Source: an uncultured Clostridia bacterium (GTDB lineage Bacteria; Bacillota; Clostridia; Christensenellales; Borkfalkiaceae). From it: a stretch of DNA of 6,219 nt. Numbering within the stretch: position 1 is the stretch's first letter; each line of letters opens with the position of its first letter. The notes beneath the pieces were generated by a model that saw only the letters and a list, made by a program, of their open reading frames with translations, did not search any database and was not told the DNA's origin. The position numbers and the translations under genes were made by a program. Where the stretch lies: positions 1 through 6,219 of the forward strand of contig CAMWLA010000070.1 in NCBI GenBank assembly GCA_947174975.1. Reading direction: 5' to 3'. Positions 1 to 5,982 of this stretch are shown one piece after another.

Positions 1-2010
1 ACCGAGGACGGCAAAACCGTGAACTATATAATGTTCTTCCCCGAAAGCGACAGCGGCGTCAAGGTTCTCGTAACCGACGACAAGGACGCAACCAAAGCCG
101 ATGCGGAAAAGAACAACAGCGTTGTTCTCGGCTGCAACAAAATCAGTATAAAATTCGTACCTAACGAGGAGTTCCCCGAAACCGAAAAGCTTAACGGCGG
201 CGAATACGGCGTAGTTATCGGCTGCGTCGACAATGACGGAACCAATAACGTGGTTACGGGCAGAATGAAAAACGTCGGCGGAAATTACGCAAAGTATTCT
301 TCTTCGTCAACAACTCCCGTATATCCCTTGATTTTCAACGCTGAGTTTGACAAGGAAGAAGCTTCAACCCAAGCGGACGGTAACGATACCGCAAGAATGG
401 TATTATATTCACTCAATAATCAGCAATTCCTTATTAAAGATTCAAGATTAGAGGGCGACAACGACTACCGCCTCGGCGGAACCGTTGAGGACAATACCCC
501 CGCGGTAATTTGCTTAAACAGCAATTTCTCCCACCTCAATATGGGCGGTTCGATTAACTTCGACTATCAGGTAATCGACGTTCTCCGTTCTTCACCCAGC
601 AGCACGCGTTATTACTATATATTGACGCGTGAAGGCGCAAAGGAAGGAAGCGGAGTAAACTTCAACGATTTCGAAGACGTTTACGACAAAAAGGACAATA
701 AAGACGGCATATACAAAGAGGTTGTGTCGGATAAGTTGCTCGAATCGGACTACGAATACTATCTTCCTAAAAACGAAGCCGGTGAAAATTTTGAAAACTT
801 AAACGTCGATATGGCGGTTAAGGTATTCGCAAAAGTAGTCGACACCACTTCCAGCGGTGAAGAAAGTTACGTTTTCTTTGACTGGTATCTTGCACCCCAG
901 CATAAGCTTAAAATCAACGGTTGCGACTTCATTGCCGTAGGCAAAGACGACGAGGGCGTAACATACAACTACGGCGGCGAAGGCAAAGTATTCGACGAGA
1001 ATAACGAGGTAAGGCAAGAATATCAGAAAGCAGTAGACGAAGCGGCTAAAAACCTTTCGGCTGGCAACTCAAGCTATTTCTATCTTCCCTCTGCGGAAAA
1101 TCTGTTCCTTGACAATGCTACGGCTTACAAGGATATGAAGATAAGCATTTACTATTACACTAACGAATCTTCGCAAAACACTTCGCTTGCAACGAACAAC
1201 CTTTCCATAAACGTAACGAAGTACGGCACTTACTGGTTCACGTTATACGCAACCGATACCGCAAGCAACAATATGTATTATATTGACAAGGACGGTAAGC
1301 ACGTTGAGTTTAAAACAAGCGAAATCGGCGATATTTTCAAGGATAAAGACAAGCACGACTATCTCCCTTGGTTCAAGTTTAACGTAAACTACACCGGCGC
1401 ACATTTTAAAGACGAAGATAAACCCGCAAAACAGAGTACGGCGTACGTCGGCACGACTTACACGTCCGCACAGTTCAGTAATATCGAGGGTATGTCCGAT
1501 ACCTACAAGGTAACGTACAGACTGTTCGTTTTCGATAGAGCCGGATATTTCGCAGCTGAGAACGTTACGTTCGGTTACGAAGACTTTATCAAAGAAATGG
1601 ACAAGCTTTTCGAGGAGCACAGCGAGTACTTCTCTGAAATCAAGGAAGTAACCGAGTCCGACGAAGATTACGAAAAGTACAAGGATTACGAGTGGAGCTC
1701 GACTTCGACAAGCTTCGTTCCCCAGGACGGCAACGCATTCTACTATATGCTTGCTGAGCTTGAGGATAACAGATACATTACCGAGCCTCAGACGTATTCG
1801 CTTGCGATAATAGCGTCCGACGAAGCTAAAACCTTGAAGGGCGACAGTGAGTGGCTTCAAAACAACATTGCTTCTGTAATTCTTCTTTCTGTTGCGGGAG
1901 TTTCTCTCATTGCTATAATTCTTCTTCTGGTTATCAAACCCAAGAGCAAAGAGGATATCGATGTTCAGTTCGAGCAGGAAATGAACAAGAAGAATAAAGC
2001 AAAGAAATAA
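1..2010 (+). CDS. Large cell-surface protein with C-terminal membrane anchor, 5' end missing
   Basis: The frame is open from base 1, so the gene starts upstream; GTG at 19 and ATG at 31 are internal codons, not demonstrable starts. The visible part is 669 residues. About the first 620 are rich in Asp, Asn, Tyr, Ser and Thr with alternating hydrophobic residues, typical of an extracytoplasmic beta-sandwich protein. Two segments read like the end of Ig-like domains: YGTYWFTLYATDTASN near residues 408-423 and YRLFVFDRAGYF near 506-517. A charged, probably helical stretch follows at about 525-560. One hydrophobic helix (about 623-645, bases 1867-1935) is followed by a 24-residue tail ending in KKNKAKK, so the bulk lies outside and the tail in the cytoplasm. 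There is no LPXTG sortase motif. Only four cysteines are present. I do not recognise a named family, and its partner or ligand is unknown. A terminator follows directly, so it ends its own transcript. Confidence 0.9.
   Translation, partial: TEDGKTVNYIMFFPESDSGVKVLVTDDKDATKADAEKNNSVVLGCNKISIKFVPNEEFPETEKLNGGEYGVVIGCVDNDGTNNVVTGRMKNVGGNYAKYSSSSTTPVYPLIFNAEFDKEEASTQADGNDTARMVLYSLNNQQFLIKDSRLEGDNDYRLGGTVEDNTPAVICLNSNFSHLNMGGSINFDYQVIDVLRSSPSSTRYYYILTREGAKEGSGVNFNDFEDVYDKKDNKDGIYKEVVSDKLLESDYEYYLPKNEAGENFENLNVDMAVKVFAKVVDTTSSGEESYVFFDWYLAPQHKLKINGCDFIAVGKDDEGVTYNYGGEGKVFDENNEVRQEYQKAVDEAAKNLSAGNSSYFYLPSAENLFLDNATAYKDMKISIYYYTNESSQNTSLATNNLSINVTKYGTYWFTLYATDTASNNMYYIDKDGKHVEFKTSEIGDIFKDKDKHDYLPWFKFNVNYTGAHFKDEDKPAKQSTAYVGTTYTSAQFSNIEGMSDTYKVTYRLFVFDRAGYFAAENVTFGYEDFIKEMDKLFEEHSEYFSEIKEVTESDEDYEKYKDYEWSSTSTSFVPQDGNAFYYMLAELEDNRYITEPQTYSLAIIASDEAKTLKGDSEWLQNNIASVILLSVAGVSLIAIILLLVIKPKSKEDIDVQFEQEMNKKNKAKK
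1867..1935 (+). other. C-terminal transmembrane anchor of the surface protein
   Basis: This stretch encodes 23 uninterrupted non-charged residues, mostly Ile, Leu, Val, Ala and Ser. An Asn-rich flank precedes it and a Lys-rich flank (KPKSK) follows. The positive-inside rule puts the N-terminal part outside the cell and the Lys-rich tail in the cytoplasm. It is the only clear membrane helix in the visible part of the protein. A signal peptide would be expected beyond the left edge. Confidence 0.85.
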
Positions 2011-2022
2011 AAAATGATTTTT

Positions 2023-2052
2023 AAACGGCGGTTTACAAACCGCCGTTTTTTT
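2023..2052 (+). terminator. Intrinsic terminator after the surface-protein gene
   Basis: AAACGGCGGTTT and AAACCGCCGTTT are perfect reverse complements forming an 11-12 bp stem with a very small loop. The second arm runs into seven consecutive T residues. It lies 12 bases after the TAA stop. The T-tract is strong only on the + strand side, so it should stop transcription of the upstream gene and isolate the downstream operon. Confidence 0.93.
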
Positions 2053-2090
2053 GTTTGTACTAAAAAAATATGACAAATCGCGGTTACAGC

Positions 2091-2119
2091 TTGACCTTAC
2101 GGTAAAAAAGTGATATCAT
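2091..2119 (+). promoter_or_regulatory. Predicted sigma-A promoter of the GNAT/flippase/GT4 unit
   Basis: The -35 box TTGACC (2091-2096) and -10 box TATCAT (2114-2119) each match consensus at five of six positions and are separated by exactly 17 bp. This places a start of transcription near 2126 and a leader of about 60 bases before the ATG at 2187. It is the best promoter-like match in the gap after the upstream terminator. The gap holds no other gene. Confidence 0.72.
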
Positions 2120-2125
2120 ATCACT
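2109..2125. promoter_or_regulatory. Inverted repeat over the -10 box, candidate operator
   Basis: AGTGATAT-C-ATATCACT is a perfect 8-bp inverted repeat around one central base. It covers the whole predicted -10 hexamer (2114-2119) and reaches about to the transcription start. A dimeric repressor bound here would block RNA polymerase, so the unit is plausibly repressible. As RNA it would be an AU-rich stem with no usable loop and no T-tract, which argues against a terminator. I saw no second copy elsewhere in the window. The regulator family cannot be named from the site alone. Confidence 0.6.
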
Positions 2126-2186
2126 CGGTATGCGAAAATATTTGCATTGCACGTATTTTAATAACGTAGGAAGATAATAAAAAATT

Positions 2187-3320
2187 ATGATTACCGTTAA
2201 AGAAATATCAACCAAAAGAGACAAAAAGAAATTTTTTAAATTTGTAATAGATTTGTATAGGGACAGTCCGCACGCGTGCTGCAATCTGTATGCGGACGAA
2301 TTTGCCGAATTCGACCCGAAAATCAACGACGCTTTCCGCTTTGCTGACTGCAGAATGTTTTTGGCTTACAAGGACGGCAAAATCGCGGGAAGAATTGCGG
2401 GCATATGGCACCGCGGTGTGAACGAAAAATTCGGCTACAAGCAAATCCGCTTTACGCGCTTTGACGTCATTGACGATTTCGAAGTGACGAAAGCGCTGTT
2501 CGATAAGCTTTTCGAGTGGGCAAGAGAGCTTGGCATGACCGAAATTATCGGACCTATGAGCTTTTCCGACCTCAACGAAGAGGGTATGCTTATCGAGGGC
2601 TTCGATAAGGACAGCAATTATATCGAAATTTACAATTATCCTTATTACGTCGAGCATATGAAAAAGCTTGGCGCATACAAGGTGGTGGACTGGCATTGCT
2701 ACACCATAATACCCCCGAAAGAGCCTATCGAAAAGCTGAAAAAGCTCAGCGACTCGGTAATGAAGAGATACGGCTACGAAATTTTAGACGTAGCATACTA
2801 TCTTAAACACGATAAAAAGAAGCTCAAAGAATACGTTATGCAAGCGTTGGACGTTTTGGACAAGGCGTTTGAAGAGCTGTACGGCACAAGCCCCATTAAC
2901 GATAAGCAGAAAGCGCGCGAAACGAAGACCTTGCTTTCGGTATGTATTCCCGAGCTTGCCACTCTCGTTATGAAGGACGGCAAGGTAATTGCTTTCGGGT
3001 ACTGTATACCGTCGATGAAAGAGGTTATGCAAAAGGGTAAGGGGCGCGTGTTCCCCGGCGGACTTATTCCGTATCTCCGCGCAATGAAGCATCCTAAAAC
3101 TATAGACCTTTTAAGTATAGGTATTTTGCCCGAACATCAAGGTAAGGGTGTGCCCGCCATCATTATAAACCACTGCCTCGAGGGTATTATCAAACTCGGC
3201 GCAACCAAGCTTGAGGCCGGACCCGAGCTTGAAGAAAACCACCGTGTACAAAGCCTTTGGAAGTTTTTTGACAACGAGCTTTCCAAAAAAGCAAGGTGCT
3301 GGGGCATAAAAGTCGAATAA
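2187..3320 (+). CDS. Double-GNAT acyltransferase-like protein (YghO-type)
   Basis: A 377-residue cytoplasmic protein with no membrane segment or signal peptide. The N-terminal half fits the GNAT-superfamily YghO-like group: an opening beta strand and Lys-rich helix (ITVKEISTKRDKKKFFKF), strand MFLAYKDGKIAGRIAG at 57-72, helix 100-115, then GPMSFSDLNEEGMLIEGFD at 122-140 and the YNYPYYVEHMKKLGAYKVVD block. The C-terminal half carries a second GNAT core with LLSIGILPEHQGKGV at 308-322, the acyl-CoA pyrophosphate-binding loop region (QGKG, 318-321). The usual final Gly/Ala of that motif is Pro323. The acyl donor and acceptor are unknown, so acyltransferase activity is inferred from fold only. 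ATG 2187 gives the expected family N-terminus; the best ribosome site, GGAAG at 2169-2173, is 13 bases upstream, rather far. It is first in a likely operon with a flippase-like protein and a glycosyltransferase. Confidence 0.88.
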   Translation: MITVKEISTKRDKKKFFKFVIDLYRDSPHACCNLYADEFAEFDPKINDAFRFADCRMFLAYKDGKIAGRIAGIWHRGVNEKFGYKQIRFTRFDVIDDFEVTKALFDKLFEWARELGMTEIIGPMSFSDLNEEGMLIEGFDKDSNYIEIYNYPYYVEHMKKLGAYKVVDWHCYTIIPPKEPIEKLKKLSDSVMKRYGYEILDVAYYLKHDKKKLKEYVMQALDVLDKAFEELYGTSPINDKQKARETKTLLSVCIPELATLVMKDGKVIAFGYCIPSMKEVMQKGKGRVFPGGLIPYLRAMKHPKTIDLLSIGILPEHQGKGVPAIIINHCLEGIIKLGATKLEAGPELEENHRVQSLWKFFDNELSKKARCWGIKVE

Positions 3321-3328
3321 TTCTTATA

Positions 3329-3365
3329 AATCCCCGCGCATACCGATTCGGCGTGCGTAGGGATT
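3329..3365 (+). other. Imperfect intergenic hairpin between GNAT and flippase genes
   Basis: AATCCC (3329-3334) pairs with GGGATT (3360-3365). After one mismatch there is a second helix, GCGCAT with GTGCGT (3336-3341/3353-3358, including two G-T wobbles). After another mismatch CCG (3343-3345) pairs with CGG (3349-3351) around a three-base loop. No T-tract follows, so it is not a standard intrinsic terminator. It ends 10 bases before the AGGTG ribosome site of the flippase gene and could affect mRNA stability, processing or translation. It could also be chance. Confidence 0.5.
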
Positions 3366-3375
3366 AACAACATAT

Positions 3376-3380
3376 AGGTG
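3376..3380 (+). promoter_or_regulatory. Ribosome binding site supporting the TTG start
   Basis: AGGTG lies four bases before TTG at 3385. The reading frame has a TAG stop at 3358-3360 and no ATG or GTG between that stop and the TTG. The next in-frame Met is at residue 109, inside the second hydrophobic segment. This site therefore decides the TTG start, although the spacing is on the short side. Confidence 0.6.
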
Positions 3381-3384
3381 TATT

Positions 3385-4599
3385 TTGGAAGACAAGGAAA
3401 AAATCGAAAAAACCGAATACAACGACGTAATTGACGGCGCAGCACCCGAAACCGGAAATACGGAAACCGTAGAGGCTGAAACTCCGTCCGAAAATACGGA
3501 GGCTGAGGTTCCCGCACCGCCCAAAAAGAAGCGTCTAAAGCAAATTTTATGGAATTTGTTTCTCGTTGCGGTTATCGCTGTCGGCATCGTTTCGCTGTTC
3601 GGCGTAGTAAAAGAGATTGACCACGACGCGGGCGCAACCTTCGGTGACGTGATACGCGGCGCAAGTCCGCTGTTTTTAGTCGTGCTTCTGGTTGTCGTTT
3701 TGGTGCAGATGTCGCTTGACGTCGCAAAATTCAGCATTATTTCAAAGACGGTTACGGGCAAATTCCGTATTTTGACTTCTGCAAAAACCAATTTTATCGG
3801 AAAATACTACGACGCCGTAACGCCCTTTTCCACTGGCGGACAGCCTATGCAGATTTACTATCTCAGCACGAAGGGCATCAGCGGCGGCAATTCGTCGGCT
3901 ATCGTGCTTATAAGGTACATTTTCAGTATCTTGTGCTGGATCGCGCTGGGCGCCGCGCTTATGATCGCGGGCGCTGTGAAAGGCGTTTTGGACGACGTAA
4001 GCGGCGGAAATCTCCTTAAAATTACGGGCTGGATAGGAATAGCCGTCAATTTGATAGTGCCGGCTTTCGTTCTGTTTTTCCTCGTTCTGCCTAAATTTAT
4101 GCACAAGCTGACCGTGGGCGTTATCAAGCTCGGCGCTAAATTAAAAATCGTCAAAAATATGGATAAGGCGACGGAGCGCGCGCTCAAAACCGTAAACGAC
4201 TTCAAAAATTCGTTCAAGCTGATGGCGACAAGTCCCGTCAAGTTCATAATTTTGATTTTGGTGTGCTTTTCGGAATCTGCGCTCACGTTTTCGATTCCGT
4301 ACTTTATAATGAAGGCGTTTTCTTGCCCCGTGGACGGTTTGGCGCTTGCCGTAATGTCATTAAACGTGTTTGCGATTTTCGGCGTGTCGTTTATTCCCAC
4401 CCCCGGCAATTCCGGCGTAATGGAGGGTATGGGCGCGCTTGCGTTCTCGGTTGCGGCGGGTGCGTCGCTTATCTGGTCGGTCATAACTTGGCGGCTTTTG
4501 ACCTTTTATATCTATATTATCGTCGGACTTATAATTACCGTTTGCGATATGATTAAAAAGAATATAAGGAGCAGAAAAGGCACTTTAAAGAGTGAGTAA
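3385..4599 (+). CDS. Flippase-like integral membrane protein, LPG_synthase_TM/UPF0104 family
   Basis: A 404-residue polytopic membrane protein. Residues 1-45 are strongly acidic, low in complexity and rich in Glu, Thr and Pro. A basic KKKRLK patch (47-52) precedes the first helix and fixes it positive-inside. Hydrophobic segments lie near 54-74, 95-116, 171-199, 213-236, 284-310, 317-338, 348-367 and 370-389. Diagnostic motifs are TPFSTGGQPMQIYYL (146-160) and PTPGNSGVMEG (338-348), typical of the lysylphosphatidylglycerol-synthase transmembrane family. The protein stops after the membrane region: the C-terminal aminoacyl-transferase domain (DUF2156) of full-length MprF is absent, so it is a stand-alone flippase-like unit, not MprF. 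Its lipid substrate is unknown; a glycolipid is suggested by the adjacent glycosyltransferase. TTG is the only supported start, as an in-frame stop lies 27 bp upstream. Its TAA stop (4597-4599) is one base before the next ATG, implying co-translation. Confidence 0.9.
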   Translation: MEDKEKIEKTEYNDVIDGAAPETGNTETVEAETPSENTEAEVPAPPKKKRLKQILWNLFLVAVIAVGIVSLFGVVKEIDHDAGATFGDVIRGASPLFLVVLLVVVLVQMSLDVAKFSIISKTVTGKFRILTSAKTNFIGKYYDAVTPFSTGGQPMQIYYLSTKGISGGNSSAIVLIRYIFSILCWIALGAALMIAGAVKGVLDDVSGGNLLKITGWIGIAVNLIVPAFVLFFLVLPKFMHKLTVGVIKLGAKLKIVKNMDKATERALKTVNDFKNSFKLMATSPVKFIILILVCFSESALTFSIPYFIMKAFSCPVDGLALAVMSLNVFAIFGVSFIPTPGNSGVMEGMGALAFSVAAGASLIWSVITWRLLTFYIYIIVGLIITVCDMIKKNIRSRKGTLKSE

Positions 4600-4600
4600 T

Positions 4601-5767
4601 ATGATAAAAGTAGGACTATTCCTCGACACTTACTTCCCTATGGTGGACGGCGTAATCAATGTGGTGCACAACTACGCAACGCGCCTTGAGGGGGACGAAG
4701 AATTTGACGTCACCGTGTTCGTTCCTAAGCACGGAAAAAAGTATATCGATAATTTCCCCTATAAAATCGTGCGTTGTAAAAGTGTGAACTTCGGAATTAT
4801 CGATTACAAGCTGCCTACGCCAGGATTTGACAGAAAATTCAAAAAAGCGCTTAAAAAAAGCGATTTGGACGTCGTGCATATTCATTCGCCGTTTATGGTC
4901 GGCGAAATGGGAATAAAGTATGCAAAAAAACACGGTATACCCGCGGTTGCAACTATGCATTCCCAGTTTGAGCAAGACTTTTACCGTGCTACGCACAGCA
5001 AGTTAATTACCAAATCGTTGCTTAAAAAAGTTATGAAGGTGTTTAACCGTTGCGACGAGTTTTACGGCGTAAGCCCCGCCGTGTCGGAAGTATTTTTGCG
5101 TTACGGCGCAAATCATTTACCGCTTGTTCTTCCCAACGGCACGGATATGTCGCCGGCTGAAAACCGCGAAGAGCTGATTGCAAGCGTTAACGCGCGCTTA
5201 AATTTGCCCGCCGATATGCCGGTGTTTATCTTCGTAGGAAGAATTACGGCGCTTAAAAACGTGTTTTTTCTCGTTGACGCGCTTGCAAAGCTTAAAGATA
5301 AGCGGTTTAAAATGCTTTTCGTGGGCGACGGCAAAGATTTGCCCGCACTCAAAAAGCACGTGAGCCAAACGGGACTTGGCGAAAACGTTATGTTTTTGGG
5401 TAAAATTTCTGATAGGGAGCAAATCAAGGCATTATTTTGCCGTGCAAAGCTGTTCTTGTTTCCGTCTTTGTACGATGCAAGTTCCCTCGTTCAGAACGAG
5501 GCGGCTTCGCAAAGTATCCCCACGGTATTTTTAGAGGGAGCGGTCACGGCTTCGGCTGTCACGGACGGCGTCAACGGATTTATCGCGCCCGCCTCGGCGG
5601 AGAAGTATGCCGAAAAAATAGAAAGCGTTTTGGCTGACGACGAACTGTATAGCCGCGTTGCTCTCGGCGCAAACCGTGATTTGTACCGTTCATGGGACGA
5701 CGCGGTGGAGGAATTGAAAGCCGAATACCGCCGTTTAATAAACGAAAAGAAAAAAGCGAAGAAATAG
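4601..5767 (+). CDS. GT4-family glycosyltransferase, probably for membrane glycolipid
   Basis: A 388-residue GT-B enzyme of the GT4 family. The N-terminal acceptor domain has LFLDTYFPMVDGVINVV (6-22), the usual opening of clostridial diacylglycerol glycosyltransferases, then DVVHIHSPF (90-98) and the MHSQF strand with His120. The C-terminal nucleotide-sugar domain has NGTD (179-182), VGRITALKN with Arg214 and Lys219, VGDGKDL (241-247) and DASSLVQNEAA (292-302). In the last, Asp292 stands where the first Glu of the classic EX7E motif is usual, while Glu300 is kept. The family moves a sugar from a nucleotide donor to a lipid or other acceptor with retention. It has no membrane helix, but Lys-rich patches (82-86 and the KKKAKK end) suit a peripheral membrane enzyme. 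I chose ATG 4601, one base after the upstream stop, because MIKVGLFLDTY matches the family start; GTG 4592 would add three residues and overlap the upstream stop. Sugar and acceptor are not readable here. Confidence 0.93.
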   Translation: MIKVGLFLDTYFPMVDGVINVVHNYATRLEGDEEFDVTVFVPKHGKKYIDNFPYKIVRCKSVNFGIIDYKLPTPGFDRKFKKALKKSDLDVVHIHSPFMVGEMGIKYAKKHGIPAVATMHSQFEQDFYRATHSKLITKSLLKKVMKVFNRCDEFYGVSPAVSEVFLRYGANHLPLVLPNGTDMSPAENREELIASVNARLNLPADMPVFIFVGRITALKNVFFLVDALAKLKDKRFKMLFVGDGKDLPALKKHVSQTGLGENVMFLGKISDREQIKALFCRAKLFLFPSLYDASSLVQNEAASQSIPTVFLEGAVTASAVTDGVNGFIAPASAEKYAEKIESVLADDELYSRVALGANRDLYRSWDDAVEELKAEYRRLINEKKKAKK

Positions 5768-5779
5768 AATATTTTAATC

Positions 5780-5811
5780 AAAAGCGCGGCATTAAACCGC
5801 GCTTTTATTAT
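5780..5811 (+). terminator. Intrinsic terminator of the GNAT/flippase/GT4 unit
   Basis: AAAAGCGCGG (5780-5789) and CCGCGCTTTT (5797-5806) form a perfect 10-bp stem with a seven-base loop. The TTTTATTAT tract overlaps the end of the stem. It starts 12 bases after the glycosyltransferase stop and should end the operon before the topoisomerase gene. Confidence 0.9.
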
Positions 5812-5897
5812 GTAAAAATTCAAGTTTGATTAGTGATTTGGTCGGTTTATAGGCAAAATTAATTAAGATACAACGGTTAAACGTTAGGTTTATTTCC

Positions 5898-5926
5898 TTT
5901 ACTTTTATATAATAATGTGTTATAAT
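5898..5926 (+). promoter_or_regulatory. Predicted extended -10 promoter of the topoisomerase gene
   Basis: The -10 box is a perfect TATAAT (5921-5926) preceded by TG (5918-5919), the extended -10 element. A partial -35 box TTTACT (5898-5903) lies 17 bp upstream. The start of transcription would be near 5933, giving a leader of about 50 bases. A second TATAAT at 5908-5913 has no suitable -35 partner. The rest of the gap from 5812 to 5897 is AT-rich with no gene or clear site. Confidence 0.75.
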
Positions 5927-5933
5927 GTTCTGT

Positions 5934-5952
5934 GGTAAACTGTAAGTTTTCC
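5934..5952 (+). other. Small hairpin at the 5' end of the topoisomerase leader
   Basis: GGTAAAC (5934-5940) can pair with GTTTTCC (5946-5952) with one T-T mismatch and a five-base loop, and CTTTTT follows. It lies at the predicted transcript start. The stem is weak, so it may stabilise the 5' end, act as a weak attenuator, or mean nothing. Confidence 0.3.
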
Positions 5953-5976
5953 CTTTTTACAATCACATTTTGGTTT

Positions 5977-5980
5977 AGGA
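5977..5980 (+). promoter_or_regulatory. Unusually close ribosome binding site of the topoisomerase gene
   Basis: AGGA is the only purine-rich Shine-Dalgarno-like match in the leader, and it ends two bases before ATG 5983, against a usual gap of about five to nine. No other in-frame start fits: GTG 5932 coincides with the predicted transcript start, and the next Met is at residue 22, inside the conserved arm. Initiation may therefore be weak or depend on the AT-rich leader. Confidence 0.4.
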
Positions 5981-5982
5981 AT

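Noticed and set aside
1243..2076. A 277-codon open frame on the minus strand beneath the surface-protein gene
   Set aside because: It lies wholly antisense to a coherent coding gene, runs through the terminator hairpin, reads as a chance Leu/Val/Phe-rich product expected opposite Lys/Asp/Glu-rich codons, and has no family features.
2053..2186. A riboswitch or other structured leader before the GNAT gene
   Set aside because: The predicted leader is only about 60 bases and AT-rich, with no multi-stem structure or anti-terminator. The only strong symmetry is the DNA-level repeat at the promoter.
2208..2696. A 162-codon minus-strand open frame opposite the GNAT gene
   Set aside because: It is a shadow of a gene whose GNAT-family motifs are clear. 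It has no convincing ribosome site or domain.
3325..3330. TATAAA as a -10 box for an internal promoter before the flippase gene
   Set aside because: The bases at the right distance upstream (about 3302-3307, GGGCAT) bear no resemblance to a -35 box, and no extended -10 TG is present.
3858..4484. A 208-codon minus-strand open frame beneath the flippase gene
   Set aside because: The plus-strand product has clear family motifs and membrane segments over the same bases. The minus-strand product is low in complexity, with no recognisable domain.
3385..4599. Calling the membrane protein MprF
   Set aside because: The C-terminal DUF2156 lysyl-transferase domain is missing, and the protein ends shortly after the last membrane helix.
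4592..4600. GTG at 4592 as the start of the glycosyltransferase
   Set aside because: It adds only three residues, overlaps the upstream stop, and has no well-spaced ribosome site. ATG 4601 gives the expected N-terminus for the family.
5908..5913. A second TATAAT upstream of the topoisomerase gene
   Set aside because: No -35-like hexamer lies 16-18 bp upstream, and there is no TG extension. The TATAAT at 5921 is better supported.
5812..5982. A replication origin next to a gyrase-type gene
   Set aside because: I saw no cluster of DnaA boxes, no dnaA, dnaN or recF neighbours, and the topoisomerase fragment looks more like ParE than GyrB.
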